Assembly: GCA_019914995.1 (NCBI GenBank)
Contig: CM034139.1
Span: 6,426,461-6,490,460, forward strand
Direction of reading: 5' to 3'
Source of the DNA: Acanthochlamys bracteata
Taxonomy: Eukaryota > Streptophyta > Magnoliopsida > Pandanales > Velloziaceae
Length of the DNA stretch: 64,000 nt
Shown here: one piece after another, positions 11,803-22,877 of the stretch
Layout of the letters: every line of letters begins with the position of its first letter
Position numbering within the stretch: position 1 is the stretch's first letter
Position numbers and translations under genes: made by a program
The notes under the pieces: generated by a model
Seen by the model: only the letters and a program-made list of their open reading frames with translations
Database searches by the model: none
What the model was told of the DNA's origin: nothing

Positions 11803-12465
11803 CCAACACCGACATGGGTGTTCCCGTTATGGCCAGCAACATTAACGCCAGCACCTCCATGACCAACGTTCACGTTTGTGCTTCCGGGCTTCCCGTTTCC
11901 AGTGTGAACATGCACACCTTCTCCAAAGCCGACATGGGTGTTGCCTTTACGCCCACCGATGTTAAGATTCACGCCTCCGTGTCCCACGTCCACACCATCC
12001 GTGCTGATGCCAACGTGTGTTGCCGCCATTGTGTAAGTCAATCCCGTGGGGTCCAACGCCCACAGTAGTCCTTTTTCTTTCACGTTCGCCCCGCCCTTGC
12101 CGACGCCAACATGGGTGTTGCCCTGTGTTCATGCCAATTCCATTGGATCCCACGCTGATGGTGGTTCCCTTGCGAGTATTCACGTTGACACCACCCTTGC
12201 CAACGTTCACCACAGTGCCGTACTTTTGGTCGGCAAATGCATTTGTAATATACAAACAGATCAAAGCCATCCAACGTCGGAGTACTCCAACTATATTAAT
12301 CTTTGAACCAAAGCATTTAGACAGACCTGGGTAGAGAAGAGCGAGAAGAATTACTTGGCATAGGAGTGCTTGCAAAGCAGAGGTCCAGTAAAGTTGAGAC
12401 TGAAGTGAAGCATGACTGATGTTCACTAGCAGCAACAACGAGAGAAGAGATCGGAATCGATCCAT
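11803..12465 (-). pseudogene. Truncated, frameshifted BURP-domain (RD22-like) gene
   Basis: Exon 1 (12328-12465 or slightly shorter) starts MDRFRSLLSLLLLV, a signal peptide. Then comes ASLQSQLYWTSAL, the RD22-type LYW motif. A frame change follows: STPMP is in one frame and LLYPG in another. After a donor at about 12326, exon 2 (about 12225 to 11803) encodes the typical glycine/valine repeats (TVVNVGKGGVNVN, STNVNVGHGGAGVNV, several NTHVG). At least two more frameshifts lie near 12115 and between 12095 and 12030. The reading stops in A/T-rich DNA at about 11800, and the C-terminal BURP domain with its Cys-His motifs is absent. RD22 proteins are cell-wall proteins induced by drought and ABA; this copy cannot make one. 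Confidence 0.85.
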
Positions 12466-13997
12466 TAAAGATCGAGATCGACGGAGAGATACTTGCTACG
12501 CCCACCCAGTTGGAGTGATGTAGCGGAATGATCAAAGGCGTGAGGATTTAATTTATAACAATCATGAGGAGGCCAGGAAATTTCGTGATGAGAAGAGAAG
12601 AAAACAAGAGATTAAAAAGCGTGGGACTTCAGTTGCCACCTATATCTCGGACCGAAGTTCGTGACTGCATTTAACCCAACCGTCTTCTGCTCGGTGTCTT
12701 CTTCCATTCAAATTCAATGCTAGCTGCTGTTGTAATAGCAGAAAGTGGCCGGTGGCGTTCGTCCGGATATTACATCGCCGTCATTGTATATACGGTCATA
12801 TCATGCAACTACAGTAATAGATAACTTGGATATTCATTCATCATTGATGAACATAAAAACAGGGGACTGACGAACAGTGTTTGAAGAATTTCCTATTATA
12901 GATAAGTTACATGAATAATGGTAGCTGCAGTAATAGCTACGACTTCATGTTTGGAGTTTTAGTTCTAGAGGTTGTAAACTAGAGAGGTAATATGGTGTTG
13001 GTTATGAGTTGAGAGTGTTAATTGAATGAAACACGACTACAGCAAAGAAGTAATGTGATATTGTTTTCAGTCAGTTTGAAGTACATCAAGATAGCTTCTT
13101 TGTCAATGTCTACTCTACAACCAGTCCGTTCAAAGAAAGAACACAGATAGATTCTTTTTCCAGAAATTGAAAATTCTAAGCCTGAATATTCAATTCAATC
13201 AAAACACCATAGCTTTTGATATGCAACAATTCTTGGACAAGTCCGATATTAAAATCTTAAAGGCCCAACAACAATAATGGGTTTATTGTGCAAGCTCATG
13301 AAGTTAGTTGTCTGTTTTTGCAAAATAAGTACTACCTTACCTTCTTACAACAGTGTTCACGTCAACACCACTGCCACAGATAGGGACCACTTCGCCGGAT
13401 CATAACTTAGTTCTGCCGGCGACGAAGAAACGGTGGGTTGAGGCCTGCTGTTTACATCGAAGTACAAGATGGAGGTGAGTTTGAACGGTTTGCAGAAGAG
13501 AGCAAAGCGAAGCAACAATCTTTCAAATCCCCAAATTCTCTTTGTCTAAAGATTAGAAAACAAGCAAAGGTTTCACCTTTCTCCCACCCCATCACAATAG
13601 TTCTATCCATTGCCTTTCCGAAACGGCACACGAGATCCAATACTTTGATATTTTGACCTAGTCAATCTGTTGGCTCATCTTAGTTGGTTACTAGATATTT
13701 GTTTGATCATGATTACTGTTTGATCATATGATTCGACAGTGAGCACCAATGCAAACAATAGAGTGAAGACATCAGGCGCACAAGAGAAGTGGCACCTGTC
13801 CACCACTGGCTCGACTTTGCTCCCTGTCCTGGGACATCTCTATAAATATCTTCTTGATTCCAGGGGCTTAACTTTCCAACAAATATCAGTGAAGTAACTG
13901 AGAGAGACGACAGTAGCACTACTGAGAAGAGATACTTTAATTTATATAAAACAAGTACTTGTTGTGATATTTGCAGTCTGATCTTGCTGTTCTTTCT
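12466..13997. other. Spacer and upstream region of HsfC1
   Basis: This holds the dead promoter of the BURP relic (a TATAAAT-like motif on the minus strand near 12550) and the HsfC1 promoter. A GC-richer patch at 13360-13470 contains a possible ATGGAG/GTGAGT exon end, but no protein I recognise. Confidence 0.4.
13841..13848 (+). promoter_or_regulatory. TATA box of HsfC1
   Basis: TATAAATA lies 157 bases before the start codon. It predicts a start of transcription near 13873 and a leader of about 125 nt. Confidence 0.6.
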
Positions 13998-15087
13998 ATG
14001 ATGGAAGAAAAGAACAGCAGCAGCAACAGCTCTGATCAAGTAATTGATCAGGTAGCACCTTTTGTTGCCAAGATTTATCAGATGGTGTGCGATCCAAGAA
14101 CAGATGGACTTATCGGATGGGGGAAGAAGAACAATAGCTTCCTTGTTCTTGATCCAGCTGACTTCTCCCAGCTTCTTCTACCGGCTTATTTCAAGCACAA
14201 CAATTTCTCAAGCTTCATTCGCCAGCTTAACACCTATGTCTGTACTCCGCAGTATTATTACTTTTTTTGTTTTCTCTGTTACTTTTCTAAAATCACGAAA
14301 GCTTATAGACTTTCTTCTGCAGGGTTTCAGAAAAGTTGATCATGATAAGTGGGAGTTTGCACACGAGTGTTTTCTTCGAGGGCAAACCCATCTGCTACCT
14401 TTAATCTTGCGAAGAAAGAAGAAGGCAGAGATCGCAGCCATCTCCACGGCTGCAAACATAGTCGGCGATGGCAGGGCCGAGGTTACAGTGAAGAAGGAAT
14501 CGTTGGAGAGCGAGCAGGAAGAAGAAGAGTTGCTCGTGAAGGAAGTAGGCAGGCTGAGAGAAGAACAGAGAGCTCTTGAAGAAGAGCTACAGGGCATGAA
14601 CCGGAGATTGAAGGACACCGAGCGCAGACCGAACCAGCTGTTGTCCTTCGTCGAGAAGCTCGTCGACGATCCCGAACTCCTCACTCGTGTTCTCCAATCC
14701 AAACGCGACCAGCAACAGAAAATGCTAGCAGGAGATACATGTCCAGAAAAAGCAAAGAAACGGCGTCTCGTGGTCTCACCATCGCCTCTTCAGCCTTCTC
14801 TACCACCAGAAGGAAACATTTTCTATCCTCTCAATACTTCCGGCAGCCTTCTTGCTTTGAACCAAGGTTACATGTTTCCCACAATAACCGGAGATACATG
14901 TCCAACCACTCTCTGTAACAGCAGTGAAGCTGTCAGTACAACACCAACAAGCTTTGCAGGAATGGATCCGGTTCTTCTTGGAGGACAAGTTCTATACTTC
15001 CCTGATCTTCCCGATCTCGAAAAGCAAGCTGCCGTTCCCCTTCCATTACCTTCTCTTACCAATGGATTCTTTTCTGCCCTTGGATAG
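13998..15087 (+). CDS. HSFC1: Heat stress transcription factor, class C
   Basis: Two exons, 13998-14237 and 14323-15087, give 334 residues. The intron sits exactly at the conserved Hsf position, between RQLNTY and GFRKVD. The DNA-binding domain covers about residues 20-112 ([33 protein letters not shown]). The coiled-coil HR-A/B region spans about 150-200 with the class [16 protein letters not shown] ending. A basic nuclear signal, KAKKRR, is at 223-228. I see no AHA activation motif, which is usual for class C. Such factors bind nGAAn repeats as trimers; class C members often take part in cold, salt and ABA responses. The first of two adjacent ATGs was chosen; the second would remove one residue. 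Reading through the intron gives a longer but false ORF. Confidence 0.95.
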
Positions 15088-16347
15088 TTCTTGATTATAT
15101 TATATATAAGGTAGCATTTTTCATTAGTCTTGTGTTACATATTTACTGATTATATAGCCTTTAGCCGGTGTAAGATAATTGCTAGCTTAAGCAAATTATG
15201 TATTGTTGTTTCTTTCAGATACTGTCTTCTTCTCCTTCTACTTCTTCCTTCTCGTCAGCAATGGAGAAAGATGAAAGCAAAAGTCTTATAAAATTCTTTT
15301 TCTAATTGCCAAATCATGAAAGGGACACGTGTCATCAGAAACAACGGCCCATGATGGTTTAAATCAGAAAAATAATCTTGATTGCAATAAAAAAAACTTA
15401 ACGGAGACAATATCTTACAAGAAAAGTTGCAATCTTTATTATTATTATCATTATCATTTCTGTTCTTTATAAAGAATACAGACATAGAGTTATTCTTCTA
15501 TCGCAAATCATGTCCAGACACGAGTTAAGTAGAAGGAAGGCTGCGACATCTTTTCTCTCAGCTTTTCGGCTTGTGGTGATTGGGAATACTGAGCAACAAC
15601 AACAAGGTGGAGGATCTAAATTTAAAAAAGGAAGAGCATTATGTTTATATCTTTGAGGTTTTGATTGGATTTGCCTGCATTGACCTTTGAGGGTTGTGTG
15701 TTATAAAAAACATTTCCGTCCTAAAGCTTACGTTCACAGATGTAGAGATATGTATCAGGCACCTACTGCTGCTACTGAGTGAACTCATTGATACCAATGG
15801 ACGGACATAAAAAAGCGGCAAAAAAGATTGAAAGATGCGAGCGATAATATCCGTGAGTTCTTCTTCGACTAGAAATCGCTACGAGAGATTGCAGAGACGC
15901 GTGTACAAGGAATTCAAAAAAGAAATTTCATTTTCGATATCAAAGCAACAAGGATTGAAAAAGAAATACGATTAGATTTTTTAGTATCTGATTACATACA
16001 TAATAACTGTTCTGTTTAGGTGGTGAACATGATCAGCACCTTGTTGCCGAACTTATTATCATCAATCAGGCTTACCTGTAAAGTGTGAATCTGATTTTGA
16101 CACGGTGTCTTGCCCAACAGGCTCATTGAGAAGATATTTGAATTTTTTTAAATAAAAAATATTTTTATTTTATGTATAAAAAGTTTTGTTTTTTAATTAA
16201 ACAATAATAATGAAATTTTATTAAAAAATATGAAGTTAAAAATTATTAAATATTTTTTGGAAAAGCTCTACTAAACGCACCTAAAACCAATGGGATTCAC
16301 AATTGTTAATCTCAAGCTTGTTGAAAGTAGTTACCCAACACACCTAA
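15088..16347. other. HsfC1 3' region and spacer
   Basis: The first 150-400 bases are probably the HsfC1 3' UTR. The rest has no recognisable gene. An A/T-rich tract at 16140-16260 looks like decayed MITE sequence. Confidence 0.35.
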
Positions 16348-16607
16348 GGGGGCGTTTGGGATTGCTTATGAAATGGAATTTTTGTGAAATGAAGGATATT
16401 TTTGTCCTTTTTGAAAAACGAGCTCTATTTTTTTTACTTTCAAAAAAATAATAAAAATATGTAATAAAAAGATCTCACTCAGTAGAATTTTTCTACACTT
16501 TCTAAATTTGTAAATAAATTTTTTATATACTTATAAAATATGTATTAAAAAACGTAAAATAGAAAATTGAAAAGTAGGGTTGGGGATAAGCTGAACCAAA
16601 CAGCCCC
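16348..16607. mobile_element. Tourist-like MITE (PIF/Harbinger type), 260 bp
   Basis: The left end GGGGGCGTTTGGGATTGCTT pairs with a right end whose reverse complement is GGGGCTGTTTGGTTCAGCTT. A 3-bp TAA duplication flanks it (16345-16347 and 16608-16610). The short size, A/T-rich interior, GGG..GTTTGG ends and TWA target site are the features of Tourist-like MITEs. Confidence 0.8.
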
Positions 16608-16610
16608 TAA

Positions 16611-16855
16611 ATAGTTATTTGGTATTGCTTACGACAAATTGCTTTAGATACAAAATATTTGATAACTTTTTTTAAAAAATGAATCTACATTTTATAAAAA
16701 AATTTACAAAAATTATATATCATAATTGTATGATATATAATTTATTCATGACTTTTAAAATTTTAAAAACTTCTAAAATACTATAATTTTTTTTTATAAA
16801 AATAAAAAACTAAAAGAAAATAAATAAGTAAGCATATGTAATGCCAACCAGCCTC
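16611..16855. mobile_element. Second Tourist-like MITE, abutting the first
   Basis: The left end is ATAGTTATTTGGTATTGCTT; the right end's reverse complement is GAGGCTGGTTGGCATTAC. TAA flanks it at 16608-16610, shared with the first element, and at 16856-16858. The ends are more diverged than those of the first element. Confidence 0.65.
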
Positions 16856-18543
16856 TAATTTGCAAGAAAAGGATTCAAAACTTTCTAGGCTAATGAATAT
16901 AAAATACATGGTTGGTGCAAAATACATCGGTGGAGGAATGGTTTTCTTGGATGGATTGCTTTTATTTACTGGCCAAAAATATAAAATACCACTGAGAAAG
17001 CGACGCTAACACAGTCACTATAGGCCAAAACTAGTGGTGATATTTGTCAAGTGATATAAATATACAATGGTATCTCCCGGTCAGAGGTATAGATGTGATC
17101 TATTCAATAATTCTGCATTAGAGCATGGGAAAGTAACAAGGGGGAATGAAGATTCCCTCTGTTACATTTTCAAAAATTGCTCCCTAAATGGGAAGCAACT
17201 GAAGTTAAAGTTTGTCAAGAAATGCAGCATGCTCTAAGCAGGTGATTATATTTCATATCCCACTTGATAGTAGCACCTTATGAAGTAAATTCTTTATCTG
17301 TCAATAAGTCAAACTACACTTCTATATCACATATTACATTAAATGATTAGCTATCGCTTCTATTAAATTTGACAAATCCTCAATCACCACATATTAAAAA
17401 AAGTCTCACTAGCATATAGGCGCTGACAAGTTGCTAAAATTCCACTGCCCTCTAAAGGAATTTGGAAAAGACATACAGTGATAACTTGAAACATATGGAA
17501 AGGGACTGGCTTGATGGATGGTTAGGACATCCAAGTGTAAATAACTAGGGCACAAACAGTGGTCTAAATTAGATGCCTAAATAGTATGGCAAAAATAGTC
17601 ATGCAGACACTAAGAAAGTAATCACTGTATACTATCAATGAACAAGCTATGCACAATATCAAACACATACAACATAGCAGAGCTGGAGGAATAACTCTGT
17701 TCCACGAGACTATTGAACCAGAAAAAGAGAAAATTGTGCATTGTTGAAGATGCTGAAGCACAAGTGAATGTAGAACCTTTAATTTCTCGAGTATAAGATC
17801 AAGTCCAAAGATAAACCATCATCACTCATGTCTTAACATATAAATACCATTTGTTGATTCTCTGTCACATTAAACTTACATATGCACTGTGCTCTGCATG
17901 ACCCCTGCCTTTCAATGGGAATCCTCCTTTCCTCCACTTGACCTTTTTTTTCATGAACTAATAAAATAAATCTTTCAAAAATAAATTAAAAAGGTTAGAA
18001 ATAAGCAATCGTCATATTCCAAACGTAGCCACTTAGCATAGTCAAGAAACACCATTCTAGTACACAAGATCCCTCTTTCCTCTCTTAGGCCTTTCACCAG
18101 TCATTGCTTCCACCATCTCTCTGATAGTGGGAGAATGCCACAGGTTGACTGCATCATGCAAATTTTAACTACACAAAAATGTAATGCTGATCTCATTTAC
18201 ATGGTGTACAAATTTCTGATACTTGCAAACACACACCTGCAAACCTCCACCCTCAATCTTGCATAGATAGAATTTCTGAAGAAAATGAACCAACATTAAA
18301 CTACCTGGAAGAAAAATATATATAATGTAGCACGTCAAGTTTAAGACTTTGAGTTTCATTCATGATATGCTTTTGTGCTTAAGTACCACCTTTAAAAAAA
18401 GAAAAAAAAAAAAGATATTGATTATAGAAAGCAAAATTATCATGTACAAATAAAAGAAAACAAAATAACACAGCTAAAAGCACATCTGAACTGTAAGATC
18501 GTCGTCAAAATAATTAGTTGCAAAAAGATTCTACAACTGTCAT
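16856..18543. other. Gene-poor spacer
   Basis: No complete gene is recognised. Weak exon-like patches occur on the minus strand at about 17886-17965 (followed by a GTAAGT donor) and at 18070-18160, which is listed separately. Confidence 0.35.
18070..18160 (-). other. Unassigned exon-like open segment
   Basis: After an acceptor-like TGATGCAG, the minus strand reads NLWHSPTIREMVEAMTGERP, then KRGKRDLVY and a stop. The composition is protein-like and GC-richer than its surroundings. I could not link it to further exons or to a family. It may be the last exon of an unrecognised gene or a gene relic. Confidence 0.2.
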
Positions 18544-19397
18544 TAGGAGTCACAATATGAGTTGGTGGGTCGATTTCGGATCGACTCATTTAATAATCGA
18601 GTCAAATTCGTTCAACCCTAACTCAACTCATAAATTTATACGGATCAAAATTGTCAACCATAATCTAACCTATTAATAACCGAGTCAAATTTAGATCAAC
18701 CCATTTAATAATTAAAATTATTAATTATTAATTTTATATTTTAAGCTTTATTGAAATTATAAAATCAGTTCGAATAAAAATGGACGATATTTTTACTGAC
18801 GAGATATAATTATGTCCGACAAAATATGCATTTCTTAATGTCTTCATCGGTCCTTACAATATAAAAAAATATATTATTTTTATTTTTAAAAATATATGAT
18901 AACAGTTAAAATTTATGATTATAAATACATATTAATAATTTTGATAAAAATTTTGATAAATATATCTATCTCACAAAATTTTCATAAAAATCTTTATACG
19001 AAATCTAAATTCATCATTAAATACCTACATAGTAATACTTTCGATAATATTATAATTTTCATCTTACACTATTTTACTAAGATATAAAAATAAAAAATTA
19101 ATTATAAATACAATCTAATTTAATAGTTTGTAAATAACTATTATCAATTATTTTTATTACCAATATTTTATTATATGGTAAGAAAAAATAAAAAATTATT
19201 CTTTCAAAGGATGACATTTCGAATTGGTAGATTAATTTCGAATAATCCGGATCGATCCATTTAATAACCAAATCAAATTCGTTCAACCCTAACCCAATCC
19301 ATATATTTATACGGGTCAAAATTTTCAAATCTAACCCTGATTAAATAGATCGATTTCAGATTGAATTTTCGGATCGTATCATATATTGCCACCCCTA
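18544..19397. mobile_element. Non-autonomous hAT-like element, 854 bp
   Basis: The terminal inverted repeats are TAGGAGTCACAATATG (left) and, read inward from the right, TAGGGGTGGCAATATATG. Exact 8-bp duplications ACTGTCAT flank it at 18536-18543 and 19398-19405. The interior is A/T-rich with repeated GGATCGA/TCGATCC-type words near both ends and no transposase ORF. An 8-bp duplication plus TAGGGGTGGCAA ends points to the hAT superfamily. Confidence 0.85.
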
Positions 19398-20578
19398 ACT
19401 GTCATACACCAGTATATGCACTGCCTTTGTAGACAACATCAGCTAAATTCCTGCATGTTATAATTATAAGACTACATTTTCCACAAAAAAAGATGTACAA
19501 ATGACTGCACCCAAAACAAACCACATTGGTCATGCTCGGGTGGACATCCACCCATTGATCTTGTAACAGAAACATATCCTACTTATTATATAAAAGAAGG
19601 GAAGATATTAAAAAAGAGCCCGCTCTGTCCTTGAGAGGTCCACGGATCAGAAATGCTTGCAATCTGATTTTAACTGCAGAGCTGGAGCGGGTGATGTTCT
19701 AATCCTCAAAAAAACCTTTATTAAAAAAAAAAATAATCAGAACAGTTTGCATTGGAAATAAAAATTTTCATAAACTACAAACCAAAAATGCCATAGCTGC
19801 ACACTTTATAAGGCAGGATGCAGCAGCTGGGTTTAAATAATAATGTAAGATGCATAGAAAGCACAATTATGAGAAGCTCTTAGAACAAATATGATTAGAA
19901 AGATATTTGAGCTGCATGCTAAGTTACTAACTCATTCAAGAATAATCAAGACATGCACACAATATAAGAACCAGAGAGAAAGTAAGATGTGTTCCCTAGT
20001 AAAATCCTCCAAGTAAAAGAACAGTATAGAGAAAATATATTTGAAGAGACCTTACTCTTGCACAAGTGTGAAGCTCGACAGGCTAACTTATCAATATTTT
20101 CCTGAAGTGAAAGTCCTCAAACCGTGTTATAACATTAGTTATAAGAACCAGGCCCAAAGCAAACATAAGAATATTGGTCCTAGGCTCCTCTAAGTAAAGA
20201 CAGCATGGACAAAGTATCTTCGAAGGAACCTTAGTCTTCCACAAGGGCTAATCTATTAATACTCGCTCCAAAGTCTTCGATCTGTGTATAACATTAGTTA
20301 AAGGAAAAAGAAGTTCGGCCTACATCTTTTTACAGAAATCTAGGATGGACAGTTATGACAACAATTAAGTTTAATAATAGCAGACCAACTGTCAAAATAA
20401 TCAATTCGATACAATACATATCAATCAAACAATAACACCGGTAGTTTGATGGCGCAAAGTAATACACATACAACTAAGTTGCTGACTTACAAAGTAAAGC
20501 AAGAATTTTCTTAAATAAACAAAATAATGAAGGTGTTATACCTCGCTATTCCAGTAAACCACACTGGCTCTTCTCCTC
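19398..20578. repeat. Spacer with a diverged tandem duplication
   Basis: Two copies of about 170 bp, roughly 19985-20150 and 20160-20310, share anchors in the same order: GA.ACCTTA.TCTT.CACAAG, then AAAGTC, then TGT.TATAACATTAGTTA. The GAGGATTTTA/GAGGAGCCTA part is seen on the minus strand. No open frame is conserved, so I read it as non-coding. The region also includes the 3' end of TIM17. Confidence 0.45.
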
Positions 20579-21262
20579 CTACTTGTATTCGAAAGATGGT
20601 ATCGGAGTACTCGGTGTATCCAAACTCTCCAAGACTTCACTTTTCTCCCCTCCACTCCTTCGCTCCTCCTTTCCACCACCGAAGAACCCTCTCAACCACG
20701 AAGGTGATGTCTCCGCCTCTGCCGACGAAGTCTGTGCAGCAGGTGCCGGCTGGGGAATATAACTAGCCGGCGGAAAGCCAGCGCCACCAGGTCCAGTCAT
20801 GGCGGGCATATTCGGATCTTCCAGAACTGTTGGGAAGTTCTGCGGCTGACTTAAGACTCTATTAAGCATAATTCCGGCACCTTCGATCAAAGCTAACAGA
20901 ACGCCACCAAAGATCGCAGATCGAGTAGCAGCAGCAGGTCCCTGACGCATCTGAAGAAACCCGCCGGTAGCCGCACCAGCAATGATCGAATTCCATGGGT
21001 CTTCTTTCTGCCGGAGATAAACCATGGAGCAATCAAACACCGAGAACAACCCACCCCAAACAGCAAAGCTTCCACCAACACGTGGAGCGTTCATTCGCAC
21101 GGCTTGGGCGCCGCCGGAGAGCCGCTCCCCGTTTGGAGAATTGTAGAGACCTTTGATGAAGTGGAAAGCTGAACCACCGACTGCCCCCATACCGAACGCT
21201 CCACCAACATCGTCGAGGATTCGGTCAGGGCACGGCTCCCGTGATGTCTCAGGCGTTCCCAT
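20579..21262 (-). CDS. TIM17: Mitochondrial inner-membrane translocase subunit TIM17
   Basis: An intronless ORF of 227 residues that begins [20 protein letters not shown], the plant TIM17 start. The Tim17/22/23 domain, with four membrane segments, covers about residues 14-140 ([75 protein letters not shown]). A Pro/Gly/Ser-rich plant-type extension follows ([13 protein letters not shown], then [12 protein letters not shown]). With TIM23 and TIM50 it forms the channel that imports presequence proteins into the matrix. Its promoter carries site II and telo-box motifs, like the window's other mitochondrial genes. Confidence 0.97.
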   Translation of the reverse strand: MGTPETSREPCPDRILDDVGGAFGMGAVGGSAFHFIKGLYNSPNGERLSGGAQAVRMNAPRVGGSFAVWGGLFSVFDCSMVYLRQKEDPWNSIIAGAATGGFLQMRQGPAAATRSAIFGGVLLALIEGAGIMLNRVLSQPQNFPTVLEDPNMPAMTGPGGAGFPPASYIPQPAPAAQTSSAEAETSPSWLRGFFGGGKEERRSGGEKSEVLESLDTPSTPIPSFEYK

Positions 21263-21390
21263 CTCTCTCGATTTTGTCTTCTGACCAACGGCAATGGCGG
21301 TCGAGGTGAATAATATTTGATCGGTGGAGATAAAGAAGAGAGAAAGGTTGAAAAAGAGGGCGGCCTTTGGAAAAGAAGAAAGAAAATTGA

Positions 21391-21428
21391 ACCCTAATCA
21401 GAGAAAGAGGTAAGCAGGTGTGGGCCCA
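21391..21428. promoter_or_regulatory. Telo-box and palindromic site II of the TIM17 promoter
   Basis: ACCCTAA at 21391-21397 and TGGGCCCA (a site II core on both strands) at 21421-21428. They lie 130-165 bases upstream of the TIM17 start codon. This pairing is typical of promoters for nuclear-encoded mitochondrial and ribosomal proteins. Confidence 0.6.
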
Positions 21429-21606
21429 AGGCTGTGGCGGCGAGGGAGACTTTTTCTATTTAGGCACGGTGACCGGCTCGCTCAGTCGCTCGTGCGTGTG
21501 GAGCGGGAGAGTTAGAAGTATCTCACGTGGGAAGTTTTGCGTTAGTAATAGAAGCAGTAAGATAATAATAATGTGTATTCTTATTGAGAATGTTTTAACT
21601 TTTTAA

Positions 21607-22150
21607 GTGCGTATTTCAAACGCCAGTAGCTTCACTTTTTTCTATCAGATTTTGAATTCTAAATAATTCATATGTTTCAATTATACAAAAAATTCAAAAT
21701 TTTACTTCCATATACGAAACTCTAATTTTAACTTTCTTATTTATACACTTTTTAATACAACTATATCTTTTAATTTTTAACACACTTATAAAATCTATTG
21801 AAATACAAATATTAAACTCCACTTTTACTTTATTCTTAAAAAAATTTTATTTCATACTTTTCACTTTTATGAAACTCAGTTACGAACATTTGACGCTGCA
21901 AATATCTTTCACCATATTTAGAGTTTTAAAATATTCGCCCTATTTTAATTGTTTATTGAACTGAAAATTCAACTTATATTCTACAATTCAAAAATTTATT
22001 ACTATAATTTTATAAACTCTATTCTCATTTTCAATCCAATTTCAAATAAAATTAAATACAAACTAAACTCACTTTCAATCCATTTTTTTAAAATTTATTT
22101 TTCACTTTTCATTTTCCAAAACTCGCTTTCCCGTATTTAAAACACACCCT
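21607..22150. mobile_element. MITE-like element, 544 bp
   Basis: The left end GTGCGTATTTCAAACG faces a right end whose reverse complement is AGGGTGTGTTTTAAATACG. TAA flanks both sides (21604-21606 and 22151-22153). The interior is A/T-rich with no ORF. The TWA target and GTGTTT-type ends suggest a diverged relative of the Tourist-like elements at 16.3-16.9 kb. Confidence 0.5.
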
Positions 22151-22877
22151 TAAACTAAAAATAAATTACTAAAACATAAATTATTAAAAATAAAATACAA
22201 ACTAGTGACATAGAAAATAATTTTAATTTTTTATGCTTTTTAAAGAAAAAGTGAATTAGAAGAAAAAATTGTGTTCTTTATGGAGCTGAAAATAAAATTT
22301 TAGTAAAATAAAGTAATTTTATGTGGAAAAAAACACCCCCTAAAAGAAGTTATTAAAACCATTACATGATTCAGTTATTTACTTGTGAAAACTTGAAACG
22401 AGAATAAAGTGTTGCATAAATCAGGACTCCTGACTTACACATCACTATGGACTCGCAATTGAAAATTGCATATACCAGGACAATACCAACCAGGACCAGC
22501 ACTGTTGTAAACAACAGCACCTTTCTCTTGAAAATGGATATCAAACAGTAAACAAACTATACAAAAACCAGCACTTTGTAGGAGAAAAAATGCACATGAT
22601 GAGAAAAACCTATACACTTGCACCTAACTGAATATACAAATCAATCACGAGCTAACAAAATTCCCACAATAAAGCCCTTGGTGTGGGAGATTTAAGGACA
22701 AGAACAAAGAATGTGATGATCTACCTAGACCTCTTTGTTACTTTGTAATCAGCCCCCACCTGTTTTAGTGGTAAGCATATCTACATATTCTATGTGAATG
22801 GTACTTCATGAGAAAAATGTACCAAACATGTTTCAGCTTGCACACTGTGAGAACACGGGCAATGATCTCAATTCATC
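22151..22877. other. Spacer and 3' UTR of the PXA-PX gene
   Basis: The first 200 bases are A/T-rich. From about 22400 the sequence is probably the 3' UTR of the minus-strand sorting-nexin-like gene. No other gene was seen. Confidence 0.4.

Noticed and set aside
13438..13656. A 72-codon plus-strand ORF before HsfC1
   Set aside because: No family resemblance, and an opposite-strand frame is open over nearly the same bases.
14062..15087. A 341-codon ORF spanning the HsfC1 intron
   Set aside because: It is in the exon 2 frame but runs back through the intron into the wrong frame of exon 1. The Hsf intron position and DNA-binding domain fix the correct model.
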